A stretch of DNA of 64,000 nucleotides from Alicyclobacillus fructus (lineage in GTDB: Bacteria > Bacillota > Bacilli > Alicyclobacillales > Alicyclobacillaceae): positions 1 through 64,000 of the forward strand of contig NZ_JAFMTY010000017.1 in assembly GCF_017329605.1 (NCBI RefSeq). The letters run 5' to 3'. Below, one piece after another: positions 36,296 to 44,801 of the stretch (its first letter is position 1; every line of letters starts with the position of its first letter). The notes under the pieces were generated by a model. It was given only the letters and a program-made list of their open reading frames with translations. It made no database searches and was not told where the DNA came from. Both the position numbers and the translations under genes were made by a program.

Positions 36296-36997
36296 TTGCC
36301 GCCTCTCATGAGAGCTGTAAGATCCCAGCGCGGATTCTCGCTTCTGTGGTCCCTGGTCTACGTGGTGATTCTTGCGTCGCTCGTGAGTACCGCACTTGTG
36401 TGGAGTCGATACGCCCTCCGCATGGGCGGTCTGGGACAAATTCGGGACGAACGCAACGTGTTTCAATCACAGACTTCCTTTGATCAGGCAGCGCTCCAAG
36501 CCATGCAGTCCGCCGCGCAGCAGGCGACCGTTTCCTTATCAAACAATCCTATCTCTCAGTTGCTTTTCTGGCTGAACGTGTTGGGCGACGGTTTCCTTTC
36601 GTGGCTGACGGGCCAGTCCTTGCAACTCGTTACCATGAGCGATTTGCAGAACGCCTTGACTCAGAAGGTGTTTCCCGCGCTGCAAAAGCAGCAGATGCTG
36701 GCCACGGTCGTCTATACCTATCAAACGTCGTGGAGCCAACAGCTGCAAAACCAAATCACTCAGCTCCAGAATTTAGCGAATGCCAATCTCGTTCAACCAT
36801 GGTCATCGGCGTGGGACACGCTTGAGCTTGCAAGCTTCATGCTCCAAGCTGTTTTGGATATATCCCCCAATTATATGCAGCCGCACGCTGTGATTCAGGT
36901 ACAATCCGCTCAGGGTGGCTATTCGATGTACTACAATGTGACGTATGTCTTCAATCCACAGACGTTTCAGTGGGTGTTACAAATTACGCAGGATTGA
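36296..36997 (+). CDS. Minor pseudopilin lacking Glu5 (GspK-like position)
   Basis: 233 aa, with a TTG start at 36296 behind GGGGTGAGAG; the ATG at 36308 is the alternative. The prepilin motif RSQRG/FSLLWSLVYVVILASL has Trp instead of Glu at mature position 5, the feature that marks GspK/PilX-type tip subunits. A Q-rich helical region (about 60-180) follows. It is the last of the pilin-like genes before pilM. Confidence 0.82.
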   Translation: MPPLMRAVRSQRGFSLLWSLVYVVILASLVSTALVWSRYALRMGGLGQIRDERNVFQSQTSFDQAALQAMQSAAQQATVSLSNNPISQLLFWLNVLGDGFLSWLTGQSLQLVTMSDLQNALTQKVFPALQKQQMLATVVYTYQTSWSQQLQNQITQLQNLANANLVQPWSSAWDTLELASFMLQAVLDISPNYMQPHAVIQVQSAQGGYSMYYNVTYVFNPQTFQWVLQITQD

Positions 36998-37068
36998 CGA
37001 GGTGAACAGTTCCAGGCTCGTCCCGCGAGATAGAGAACATCAAATTGAACCATGGAAGGGGTAAAGGC

Positions 37069-38037
37069 ATGCCGCTTCGTCTACCCACTGCATCTCGCTC
37101 CGCTTCGGTTGGCGTGGAAATCTGCGACGCAGGGCTCCGCATCGCCGAGGTGGAGCCTGGAAGGCCTCTTCGCGTCTCCCGGCTCGAAACGGCGCCGTGG
37201 GACTTATCTCAGACCGTGCGAGATCCCTATCCGACGTTCGCTCTCGCCCCCCTGTTGTCGAGCGTGTTTGAGGCCAATCGGCGCAAGAAGCTGACCGCGC
37301 ACGTCGCGTTGCCTTCGCGTTTTACGGTCATCCGTCAGCTGACCTTGCCCGCTGTGGGCGAGAAGGAACTCCAGAGCGCAATTGACATCCAGATTCAGCA
37401 CAATATTCACCTTCCGTTCGATGAAGCCGCGTACGACTATGTCTTGTGCGATCCGCCGGCTGATGAAGAAGGGATGATCAGCATTCTTCTGGTTGCCGCG
37501 GACAAGTCTCGCGTGAACGATGTCATCCAAGGATTCCGATCCGTCGGCATGCGCCCAAAGACGATTGACATCCACGCGCTTGCGCTCTATCGACTGATTC
37601 GGCGATTTCGCCCGGATCTTCCACACAACTTCCTGCTACTCGAAACCAGCGAGGACACGGTGGATGTGCACGTATTCCACAACGGTCTTCTGTACCTGAC
37701 CCGCCAGGTGCCCGTGGCACTTGCCCCATCCGCGGAGGTGCCTGCGTTTGATTATGTCAGCCAGTTCGACGTCGAGATCGAGCGCACCATGAACTTCTTT
37801 ATGTACACACTCAATCAGCGGGATGCCGGGTTTGAACGCGTGTTCGTCACGCTGCCGCGAGATGTGGACGCCTCGTTGCATCTTCAGGCACTCGAAGAAC
37901 GAATCGGCTTGCCCTGTGAGGTCCTGCCTCTCGCCGAAATGATTCGTCGCAACTGTGAAATTGGGCCCGAAGCGCACCGCATGCCCGATCTGGCCGACTA
38001 CGCCGTGGCCATTGGTCTCGCTCTGCGGGGGGTGTGA
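37069..38037 (+). CDS. pilM: PilM-like actin-fold pilus assembly protein
   Basis: 322 aa from an ATG with GGAAGGGG upstream. The actin-like ATPase fold shows SVGVEICDAGLRIAEVE near residue 10, ALPSRFTVIRQLTLP near 80, and a second phosphate loop LLLETSEDTVDVHVF near 190. PilM sits on the inner membrane face and binds the cytoplasmic N-terminus of PilN (INLMP motif), which is encoded next. Confidence 0.9.
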   Translation: MPLRLPTASRSASVGVEICDAGLRIAEVEPGRPLRVSRLETAPWDLSQTVRDPYPTFALAPLLSSVFEANRRKKLTAHVALPSRFTVIRQLTLPAVGEKELQSAIDIQIQHNIHLPFDEAAYDYVLCDPPADEEGMISILLVAADKSRVNDVIQGFRSVGMRPKTIDIHALALYRLIRRFRPDLPHNFLLLETSEDTVDVHVFHNGLLYLTRQVPVALAPSAEVPAFDYVSQFDVEIERTMNFFMYTLNQRDAGFERVFVTLPRDVDASLHLQALEERIGLPCEVLPLAEMIRRNCEIGPEAHRMPDLADYAVAIGLALRGV

Positions 38038-38041
38038 CGCT

Positions 38042-38647
38042 GTGGACATCAATCTCATGCCCAAACCGGTCAGCCGCTCTGTCCGTATGCGCACGCCGGT
38101 CCGCGGGAGCTGGCCGTGGATCGTCATGGGCGGCGGCGTCGCGGTCATTTGTGTGGCCGCCATCGTCGCGGCTCATCTCGCGGCGGCGAGGTCCGCATCT
38201 TCACTCCATCAGCTGCAGCAGCAGGTGCAACTCTTGGAGGCGCAGACCCAATCCGTCTCGACGAATCAATCTGCGCAGGAGGAGACGGCAGCGCAGCAAG
38301 TGGCGCAATCAGCCACGCATTACGATGTCATCCTGAGAGCCTTGGAGCACGATGTGTCTGAGATGACGACCGTAGATTCCATTCAGCAGACGGGATCGAC
38401 ACTCACCGTCGCCGGCCGAACGAATAGCGTCGCGAGCGTGGCTGACTTTGAGGCCGACCTTTTGCGCGAACCTTTCGTGCAGAGCGCGTCGTTCACCGCA
38501 GCAGCGCTGCAAACCAGTGGGACTCCTATGCCAGGGGCTGGGCAGGCCCCGTTGGGACACGCCATCGTCGAGGGATCGGGTGGAGCGAACTACCGTTATG
38601 ATTACACGCTTTCCGTGGTCTTGAAGTCGGGGGGTGGCGCGCCGTGA
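38042..38647 (+). CDS. PilN-like pilus alignment protein
   Basis: 201 aa from a GTG behind GGGGGGTG. The N-terminus VDINLMPKP is the PilM-binding motif of PilN. One membrane helix (about 24-48) is followed by a coiled coil (about 52-90) and a ferredoxin-like C-terminal domain. It overlaps the next gene by four bases (GTGA). Confidence 0.87.
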   Translation: MDINLMPKPVSRSVRMRTPVRGSWPWIVMGGGVAVICVAAIVAAHLAAARSASSLHQLQQQVQLLEAQTQSVSTNQSAQEETAAQQVAQSATHYDVILRALEHDVSEMTTVDSIQQTGSTLTVAGRTNSVASVADFEADLLREPFVQSASFTAAALQTSGTPMPGAGQAPLGHAIVEGSGGANYRYDYTLSVVLKSGGGAP

Positions 38648-39243
38648 AGTTGACCATGTCGAGATCGCTCACTCAGCGGGACAAGACCATCTTGCTGGTG
38701 CTTGGCGTGGTGATCATCCTGCTTCTGGTGTATCTCATCGGCGTGCTTCCCGCGTTGAGTCAGCTATCCAATCTCGCGCAGGAGCGTTCTTCTCTGGAGC
38801 AGACGCTGGCCTCGCTGGGTCAGGTCCGTGCGCGTCAGCAGCAGGCGGAAGAGCATGGGAAGTCGGTTCTGTCGCGCGTGCCCATTGGCGCGCACGAGGC
38901 CAATGCGCTCGAGTTACTGAATCAAATTGCGCAACGGAGCGATGTGACGCTTGTGTCGGTGGCCTACGGCAATGCGAGGAGCGGCACGCCGTCGACGGGG
39001 GCGTCCAGCGGAGCCGAAAGCTCCTCGACACCGGCCTCAAGCAGCCCTTCGCCGGGTAACGGGGCGTTGTCGAGCCTTCAATATAGCGTCGTGGCGACGG
39101 GAACCACGGCCAGCCTTGAGTCGTTCTTTGCCGATCTCGTCACAGCGCCGCGCCTGATGACGGTTCAGTTGCAGAGCGTCTCCGGGACCGCGAGCGGCGA
39201 CACGGCCAACTTTACGCTCTCTGTGTATTATCGGACCGGCTGA
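38644..39243 (+). CDS. PilO-like pilus alignment protein
   Basis: 199 aa with a GTG start inside the stop of the pilN-like gene. A short cytoplasmic N-terminus is followed by a helix (about 15-36), a coiled coil (40-75), a low-complexity S/T/P/G insert (about 112-142) and a small C-terminal beta-alpha domain. With the PilN-like protein it should form the heterodimer linking PilM to the platform. Confidence 0.85.
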   Translation: MKLTMSRSLTQRDKTILLVLGVVIILLLVYLIGVLPALSQLSNLAQERSSLEQTLASLGQVRARQQQAEEHGKSVLSRVPIGAHEANALELLNQIAQRSDVTLVSVAYGNARSGTPSTGASSGAESSSTPASSSPSPGNGALSSLQYSVVATGTTASLESFFADLVTAPRLMTVQLQSVSGTASGDTANFTLSVYYRTG

Positions 39244-39294
39244 CGAGAAATCGCGTCTGAAAGCTCGTTGCCCAACTTGAGAGGAGAGGCGTCC

Positions 39295-40035
39295 TTGAAA
39301 ACCGTCTATGTCGTTGCCATCTTGACGTTGGTTCTCCTGATGGCCTACCTCCTGCGTAACCCTCAGTTCATCGGCTACGCGGGGGAAAGGATCATTCGGA
39401 AGCGGCTCTCGTCCTTGCCCCGGGGTGAATATCGTGTGCTGCACAATCTGCTCGTGCCGCGTGAGGACGGAAAGCGGACACAGATCGATCACGTCGTCGT
39501 GTCGCCCTACGGGATCTTCGTGATAGAGACAAAAAACTACCAAGGCATCATCGTGGGAAAAGATGCGTGGAACGAATGGACGCAGGTGCTCAATCGGCGT
39601 ACCAAGCATCGCTTTCTGAGCCCCGTGGTCCAAAACGAGGGACACATTCGAGCCTTGGCGTATGCGGTGCCCGAAGTGCCGCGAAGCGCGTTTCGCTCGA
39701 TTGTTGCCTTCAACGACAAGGCGCGCCTTGACGTCGAATCGCAGAAGGCTGAAGTTGTCCGTTTTCGCGATGTGGCCAAGGCCATCCGCGCGCATCGCGA
39801 CCTGCTCATCTCCGCAGAGACGGTGAATCTGGTCGTGGAACGATTGCAATCCGTCCACATCAAGGGCGACAAGGCTCGCCAGGAGCACATCAAGGGCATT
39901 CGCGAGATGAAACGGCAGTTGGCCGCCAACATCTGCCCGCGCTGCGGTGGCGAGTTGGTGATACGGAAAGGACAGCGCGGCGAATTTTACGGGTGCTCGA
40001 ACTATCCCCGCTGCCGCTTCACGCGGCCGGTATGA
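39295..40035 (+). CDS. Membrane-anchored NERD nuclease with topoisomerase-type zinc finger
   Basis: 246 aa from a TTG with AGGAGAGG upstream. An N-terminal helix (2-20) is followed by the NERD domain: G-ERIIRKRLSSLP near 32, then TQIDHVVVSPYGIFVIETKNY near 62, the D and E-x-K nuclease residues, and WNEWTQ. The C-terminus carries a zinc ribbon CPRC...GCSNYPRC (four Cys, about 217-243) as in topoisomerase I. NERD proteins are thought to act on DNA. Its place at the end of the pil operon suggests a role at the DNA-uptake or membrane interface, which is inference. Confidence 0.9.
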   Translation: MKTVYVVAILTLVLLMAYLLRNPQFIGYAGERIIRKRLSSLPRGEYRVLHNLLVPREDGKRTQIDHVVVSPYGIFVIETKNYQGIIVGKDAWNEWTQVLNRRTKHRFLSPVVQNEGHIRALAYAVPEVPRSAFRSIVAFNDKARLDVESQKAEVVRFRDVAKAIRAHRDLLISAETVNLVVERLQSVHIKGDKARQEHIKGIREMKRQLAANICPRCGGELVIRKGQRGEFYGCSNYPRCRFTRPV

Positions 40036-40119
40036 CCGCGGCCGCTCCGCGCGAAACCGCAAGTGCGAACCGCGTGGCTCGGCGTCTTTGACCTCTGCTC
40101 AGTCCCCGTCGCGCCCGGC

Positions 40120-40166
40120 CATACAAAATCCCCGCTGGTCGCGTCCAGCGGGAATTTTTGTATGGA
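40120..40166. terminator. Bidirectional terminator between NERD and pilT genes
   Basis: Arms of about 20 bases (CCATACAAAATCCCCGCTGG at 40120-40139 and its near complement at 40146-40166) surround a 6-base loop. A-rich and T-rich flanks allow termination both ways. Confidence 0.9.
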
Positions 40167-40180
40167 TGCGGCCCGCCTGG

Positions 40181-41221
40181 TCACGACGGCTGCGTGAGCT
40201 GCGCAGGCTGCCACTGGCGCAACACTGCGGGCGAGATCTTCCCCTGTTGCACCAATTCCCGAATGCTCATTTCCATGGTGATCATGCCGAACTGACGGCC
40301 GGTCTGCATCATGGCCGGAATTTGGTGGGTCTTGCCGCTGCGGATGAGGTTCGCGACGGCCGGCGTGTTGACGAGCACTTCAAACGATGCCACGCGCCCG
40401 CGGCCGTCGCGCGTGCGGTGCAGCCGCTGCGAGACCACGCCTGCGAGCACCCCCGCGAGCTGGATGCGGATCTGTCCCTGTTGCTCGGGCGGGAACACGT
40501 CGATGATACGCTCCACCGTCTGCACCGCGTCCGACGTGTGCAGCGTGGCGAACACCAGGTGGCCGGTTTCCGACGCCGTGATGGCCGTCGCAATCGTTTC
40601 GAGATCGCGCATCTCGCCGACGAGCAGGATGTCCGGATCCTGGCGGAGCGCGGCGCGAAGGGCCGGCGCGAAGCCCGAGGTGTCCTGGCCAATTTCGCGC
40701 TGATCGATGATCGACAGCTTGTGCGTATGCAGGTACTCAATCGGATCCTCGAGCGTGATGATGTGACGGCGCTGCGTCTGGTTGATGGCATCGAGCACCG
40801 CCGCGAGCGTGGTGCTCTTGCCGCTTCCGGTCGGGCCGGTCACCAGAACGAGTCCATACGGGCGATTCATCAGCGCCTTGAACACGGACGGCAAATTCAG
40901 CTCCTCCATCGTCGGGATGCGCTGCGGAATCAGCCGTGCCGCGATGCTGATGGAACCGCGCTGGCGATACGCGTTGACGCGGAAGCGCGCCACCCCAGGG
41001 ATGCTGTATGAGAAGTCGATCTCGCCCGCCTCGATGAACCGCTGCCAGCGCTCGTCGGAGAGCATCTGGCGCGCGAACGCCTCCAGGTCCATGGGCATCA
41101 GCTTGCCGCCCATCGGCTCGAGATCGCCGTGAACGCGGTACGTCACGGGCGCTCCGGCTGACAGATGAACGTCTGAAGCTTCTTTCTCTTTCGCCAAAGC
41201 CAAGATTTCATCGATCTGCAC
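40181..41221 (-). CDS. pilT: Pilus retraction ATPase PilT
   Basis: 346 aa from the GTG at 41221 behind AGGGAGG. The N-terminal PAS-like domain has ASDVHLSAGAPVTYRVHG. The motor core has Walker A TGPTGSGKSTTLAAVLD near 130, Asp box ITLEDPIEYLH near 158, DPDILLVGEMRDLETIATAI (Walker B) near 200, His box GHLVFATLHTSDA near 222, and AIRSEL-like TFEVL/NLIRSGK elements. It retracts pili, for twitching or DNA uptake. It lies on the strand opposite to pilB and pilC. Confidence 0.96.
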   Translation of the reverse strand: MQIDEILALAKEKEASDVHLSAGAPVTYRVHGDLEPMGGKLMPMDLEAFARQMLSDERWQRFIEAGEIDFSYSIPGVARFRVNAYRQRGSISIAARLIPQRIPTMEELNLPSVFKALMNRPYGLVLVTGPTGSGKSTTLAAVLDAINQTQRRHIITLEDPIEYLHTHKLSIIDQREIGQDTSGFAPALRAALRQDPDILLVGEMRDLETIATAITASETGHLVFATLHTSDAVQTVERIIDVFPPEQQGQIRIQLAGVLAGVVSQRLHRTRDGRGRVASFEVLVNTPAVANLIRSGKTHQIPAMMQTGRQFGMITMEMSIRELVQQGKISPAVLRQWQPAQLTQPS

Positions 41222-41377
41222 GATTTGAACCCTCCCTCTGATGGCGTTCCGCGGTCGACGCGCAGGCACAGACGACGGTGTCAGCAAGTCCCGTGCCGCG
41301 GCGGATGCCCCTCTGGTACAACAATGCGGCGGCGGTGCCGGAAAAAGCGACCGCCAGACGCTCGCCTCTCGCTTGCG

Positions 41378-42163
41378 TCACGGTCCGAGGCCCGTCAGAT
41401 GCGCGTACAGGTGCCACAGGTCCGGTCCCACAAACGCGCACGTGGCTGCGGCGAGCGCCAGAAACGGCGCAAACGGGATGGGCTGCCGGGGCTTGATGAG
41501 CCCCGCGAGCCGCAGGGGCCATGCGGCCAGCATGCCGTAGTCGGCGGCCAGCACGAAGGCCATCACCATGTAGCCCGGCCCGAGCATCGCGCCGATGGCC
41601 AGGTTCAGCTTCGCGTCGCCCATGCCCATCTTGCCACCCGTCACAAAGTGAATGACCGCCACGATGACATAACCCACCGCGGCACCGGCGATGGCCATGA
41701 GCCACGTGCGAATACCGGTTAGTCCGCTTGCGATCACGAAAATGGCGCCAGCGGGAAGCGTCAGCACGTTCGGCAGGATGAGGGACGTGAGGTCGCACGC
41801 GACGGCCGACGCGAGGTACAGCCAGAACGCCCACCAGACCGCGAGCTTTGCGTAGTTGCCGCTCGCGGTGGCCGCGGACAGTGCGAACGCCACACCCGTG
41901 GCGAGCTCGACGGCCGGGTATCGCCACGAGATGGGCGCTTTGCACGTCCGGCAGCGCCCGCGAAGTGCAACCCACGACAAGACCGGCACCAGTTCCCACG
42001 CCGCGAGCCTGCGGCCGCAGTTGGGACAGTGCGATCCCGGCCAGACCACGCTCTCCCCGCGCGGCAGCCGATAGCCCACGACGTTTGCGAACGATCCGAA
42101 GATAAGTCCGTAGATGAAGCCCAATGCAATCAAAACCTCGTGGGTTGCGGATCCCTGCGCCAT
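41378..42163 (-). CDS. pilD: Prepilin peptidase / methyltransferase (PilD, ComC type)
   Basis: 261 aa from the ATG at 42163 behind AGGGGAG. The N-terminal domain has the four-cysteine zinc motif CPNC...C-x2-C (CPNCGRR near 43, CRTCKAP near 67), which implies N-methylation. The catalytic aspartates lie in CDLTSLILPN near 120 and in GGKMGMGDAKL near 180. About eight helices are present. It should process the four pilin-like precursors in this locus. The 156-base gap to pilT holds no gene. Confidence 0.94.
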   Translation of the reverse strand: MAQGSATHEVLIALGFIYGLIFGSFANVVGYRLPRGESVVWPGSHCPNCGRRLAAWELVPVLSWVALRGRCRTCKAPISWRYPAVELATGVAFALSAATASGNYAKLAVWWAFWLYLASAVACDLTSLILPNVLTLPAGAIFVIASGLTGIRTWLMAIAGAAVGYVIVAVIHFVTGGKMGMGDAKLNLAIGAMLGPGYMVMAFVLAADYGMLAAWPLRLAGLIKPRQPIPFAPFLALAAATCAFVGPDLWHLYAHLTGLGP

Positions 42164-42262
42164 TCCGAAACTCCCCTGTGGCACCTCTGGCTGACCTGTG
42201 CGCGTCTGGTGATACAAACCAATACGCTCTTCCTCGCCCAAATTCCTGCTGAGTCGACGCAA

Positions 42263-42291
42263 TTGGACAAGCTTTTGTGCGAACTTACCAT
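42263..42291 (+). promoter_or_regulatory. Candidate promoter of the helicase gene
   Basis: TTGGAC (42263-42268) and TACCAT (42286-42291) with a 17-base spacer, 50 bases before the ATG at 42342. Each box matches four or five of six consensus bases. Confidence 0.4.
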
Positions 42292-42341
42292 GACAACTTC
42301 GCCCAATTTGATATGTTGAAGAGGACGAGCGAGGCGGAGGG

Positions 42342-44669
42342 ATGGACGTGGATCTTCAAGCCTTTTATGAGAAGCACGGGTTTGCGCGACTGCACGAGTG
42401 GACACTGCCGCCGCGAGAGGCTGGGTACGAGTCGGTCTCGTCCCTCGCGGCCCAATTGGCCCCGGAGGCGAGCCGGTATCTCGAGGCCACTTATCCTCGC
42501 GGGTTGTATCGGCATCAGGTGAAGGCCATCCGCGCGGCCTGCCAAGGGGAGAACGTGTGCCTAGCCACCGGCACCGCCTCCGGAAAGAGCGCCCTGTTTT
42601 TCGCGGCCGGGATCGACACCATGGCGAAACGGTACAAGGCGCGCGTGCTTGCGATGTATCCCACGCGCGCGCTGGGCGGGGCGTTTCGCATCGTGGCGGC
42701 CTCGGCCACCATCGCGAAGCCGGAAGAGCACGTCGCGAAATTGTTTGGGCGGAGGTTTTGCGTGGTTGGATCGGAAGACGACACGTCGCCGCGCCATCCG
42801 ACGCATGTGGAATTTGTGGCCCTTCCTGCGGGCGGCGATTTGCTGCAGGCCGTGGCACTTCTCCTTCGCCACATCGCGGGCCAAGGACACCGCGCCATCG
42901 CGTTTCTCGACAGCCGCCAGCGGGTCGAGATCATCGGCTCCATTCTGCAGCGCCAGGACGAGGAAGAGGCCGACGATGATGAGGCGGTGGGCAGGCGCTT
43001 GCGGGAACTCGAGCAGGTCGGGATCCTGCCGTATCGGTCCGGGTATGAGGAGGCGGATCGCCAAGCCATCCAGCGCGGGCTGACATCGGGCACGCTACGG
43101 GGCGTCGTGAGCACGAGTGCGCTCGAGCTCGGCATGGACATCCCGAACCTTGATGTCGCCTTGCTCGTCGGTGTCCCTCAGTCGCAGACGAGCCTCCTGC
43201 AGCGCATCGGCCGCGTCGGGCGCCACGGGCCAGGGCACGTCGTCATCCTGCACGCTCAAACGGCGCTCGACGACGCGGTGCTCGCAAATCCGTCGTTTTT
43301 ATGGCAGCGGCCGCTCACCGAGGCCGTCCTGTACCTCGATCACCGCCGGGCGCAGTACATCCACGCGATGTGCCTCGCCGGGATCGGCGGCGAGCACGAT
43401 CTCGCCCTCAACCGCCGCCCGGGCGATTCGGACGCGTTTCAGCTCTCCCAAGCGGTGGAGTGGCCGCACGGCTTTGCTGAATTGTGCTTGGCCGAGCGAT
43501 CCGGCCAGATCCCTCCCGAGTTTGAGACGATGCGCATTGAGGCAGGCGACAGCCCGCACCGCACGTATCTCCTGCGCGACATGGAGCGGCGCTTCACGGT
43601 CGAGCTGCAGACGGCAAACGAGTTGGACAAGCTCGGGGATCTGTCGGTGTCCCAATTGATGCGCGAGGCGTACCCCGGCGCCATCTACCGATACATGGGC
43701 CGCTGCTACCGCGTCACGCGCGTGTATCATCCGTCGGGCAAAATCGTCGTGCGGCCCGAGAAACAGTACCACACGAAGCCGAAAACCATGCCGCCGCGCA
43801 TTTCACCTCAGATCGATCGCCCCGGCACGGCCGTGTATCAGGCGGGCGCCGGCTTCATCATCGCGAGCGATCTCTTGGTGCACGAGATGGTAACCGGCTT
43901 CTTCGAGTATCGTGGCAGGACACCCCGCCGTTTCGATTACCCCATCCACAATGACCCTGATCTGCGCGGCGTCCAGTTCGACATGCCGATGTTCCAGCGC
44001 CGGTATGTGACCCACGGCGTGTCCTTCTTCTACCCCGACCTGCCCGATCTCGACGCCCTGAGGCGCCTCCTTTTGGAGGCGTACGCCTTCGTCGTGCCCT
44101 TCGACACCCAGGACGTCGCCGTAGGCACTGCGCGCGTGAACGGCGTCCGAAACCATTCATTGCCGCAAGACAGCCGCCTCATCACGCTCTATGATCGCGT
44201 CTACGGAAGCCTGCACCTCGCGGCGCGCATCCTGGAGCCCGGTGTGTTGCCGCGGGTGGCCGAGCAGATGGAGGCATTCATGCACGCGCGCTTCTGGGAC
44301 GAGATCGATCCCGACCTCAGGCCCATCGCCAAGGCATGGGTCGCCTCACTGCGCGAGACGCTCACGCCGGTGGGCGGCGAGGCTGAGGCCGCCGCGGCGA
44401 GTGAGGGCGATTCGCGGGTGCGGGTCATCCTTCCGGGCAGCTTCGGCTACGTGGAACTGGAGGGCCGCCGGTTTCTCGTAGACGCCGTGTTTTTCAAACC
44501 GTCGGGCCTTCACTATCGCGGCAGGTATCCGGACGACACGTCGCACCAGTCGTGCGAGATTCAACTGCCCGTGCATCTGGTGGCCGAGATGCCCGGAGAG
44601 TCGCGGTGGGGCTTCTACGACATCGAGCGAGGAGAGATTATAGAGGACTCGGCGAGCGGCACGAACTGA
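42342..44669 (+). CDS. YprA/MrfA-like SF2 helicase with motif II missing
   Basis: 775 aa. Visible SF2 motifs are I (LATGTASGKSAL near residue 77), Ia (YPTRAL near 105), III (AASATIAKPEEH near 120), IV (AIAFLDSRQRVEII near 186), V (VVSTSALELGMDIPNLDVAL near 250) and VI (LLQRIGRVGRHGPG near 285). Relatives have about 120-150 residues between Ia and III, with the DE-x-H (Walker B). Here motif Ia runs almost directly into motif III, so motif II is absent although the frame is open. The C-terminal half (about 330-775) lacks the four-cysteine DUF1998 cluster of MrfA and is otherwise unassigned. Either an in-frame deletion has killed it or it is an unusual variant. Confidence 0.8.
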   Translation: MDVDLQAFYEKHGFARLHEWTLPPREAGYESVSSLAAQLAPEASRYLEATYPRGLYRHQVKAIRAACQGENVCLATGTASGKSALFFAAGIDTMAKRYKARVLAMYPTRALGGAFRIVAASATIAKPEEHVAKLFGRRFCVVGSEDDTSPRHPTHVEFVALPAGGDLLQAVALLLRHIAGQGHRAIAFLDSRQRVEIIGSILQRQDEEEADDDEAVGRRLRELEQVGILPYRSGYEEADRQAIQRGLTSGTLRGVVSTSALELGMDIPNLDVALLVGVPQSQTSLLQRIGRVGRHGPGHVVILHAQTALDDAVLANPSFLWQRPLTEAVLYLDHRRAQYIHAMCLAGIGGEHDLALNRRPGDSDAFQLSQAVEWPHGFAELCLAERSGQIPPEFETMRIEAGDSPHRTYLLRDMERRFTVELQTANELDKLGDLSVSQLMREAYPGAIYRYMGRCYRVTRVYHPSGKIVVRPEKQYHTKPKTMPPRISPQIDRPGTAVYQAGAGFIIASDLLVHEMVTGFFEYRGRTPRRFDYPIHNDPDLRGVQFDMPMFQRRYVTHGVSFFYPDLPDLDALRRLLLEAYAFVVPFDTQDVAVGTARVNGVRNHSLPQDSRLITLYDRVYGSLHLAARILEPGVLPRVAEQMEAFMHARFWDEIDPDLRPIAKAWVASLRETLTPVGGEAEAAAASEGDSRVRVILPGSFGYVELEGRRFLVDAVFFKPSGLHYRGRYPDDTSHQSCEIQLPVHLVAEMPGESRWGFYDIERGEIIEDSASGTN

Positions 44670-44801
44670 TGCCTACGGTGCAAGGCTTCGCGCGGACGCC
44701 CGCCACCCCATCGATTCGGAGGTATGATAGACTAGCTTTCGAGGCTCGCCGACCGGACCGGCGGCCGGATGAGGAAATCCCAGACACAGGAGTTTTTCAC
44801 C

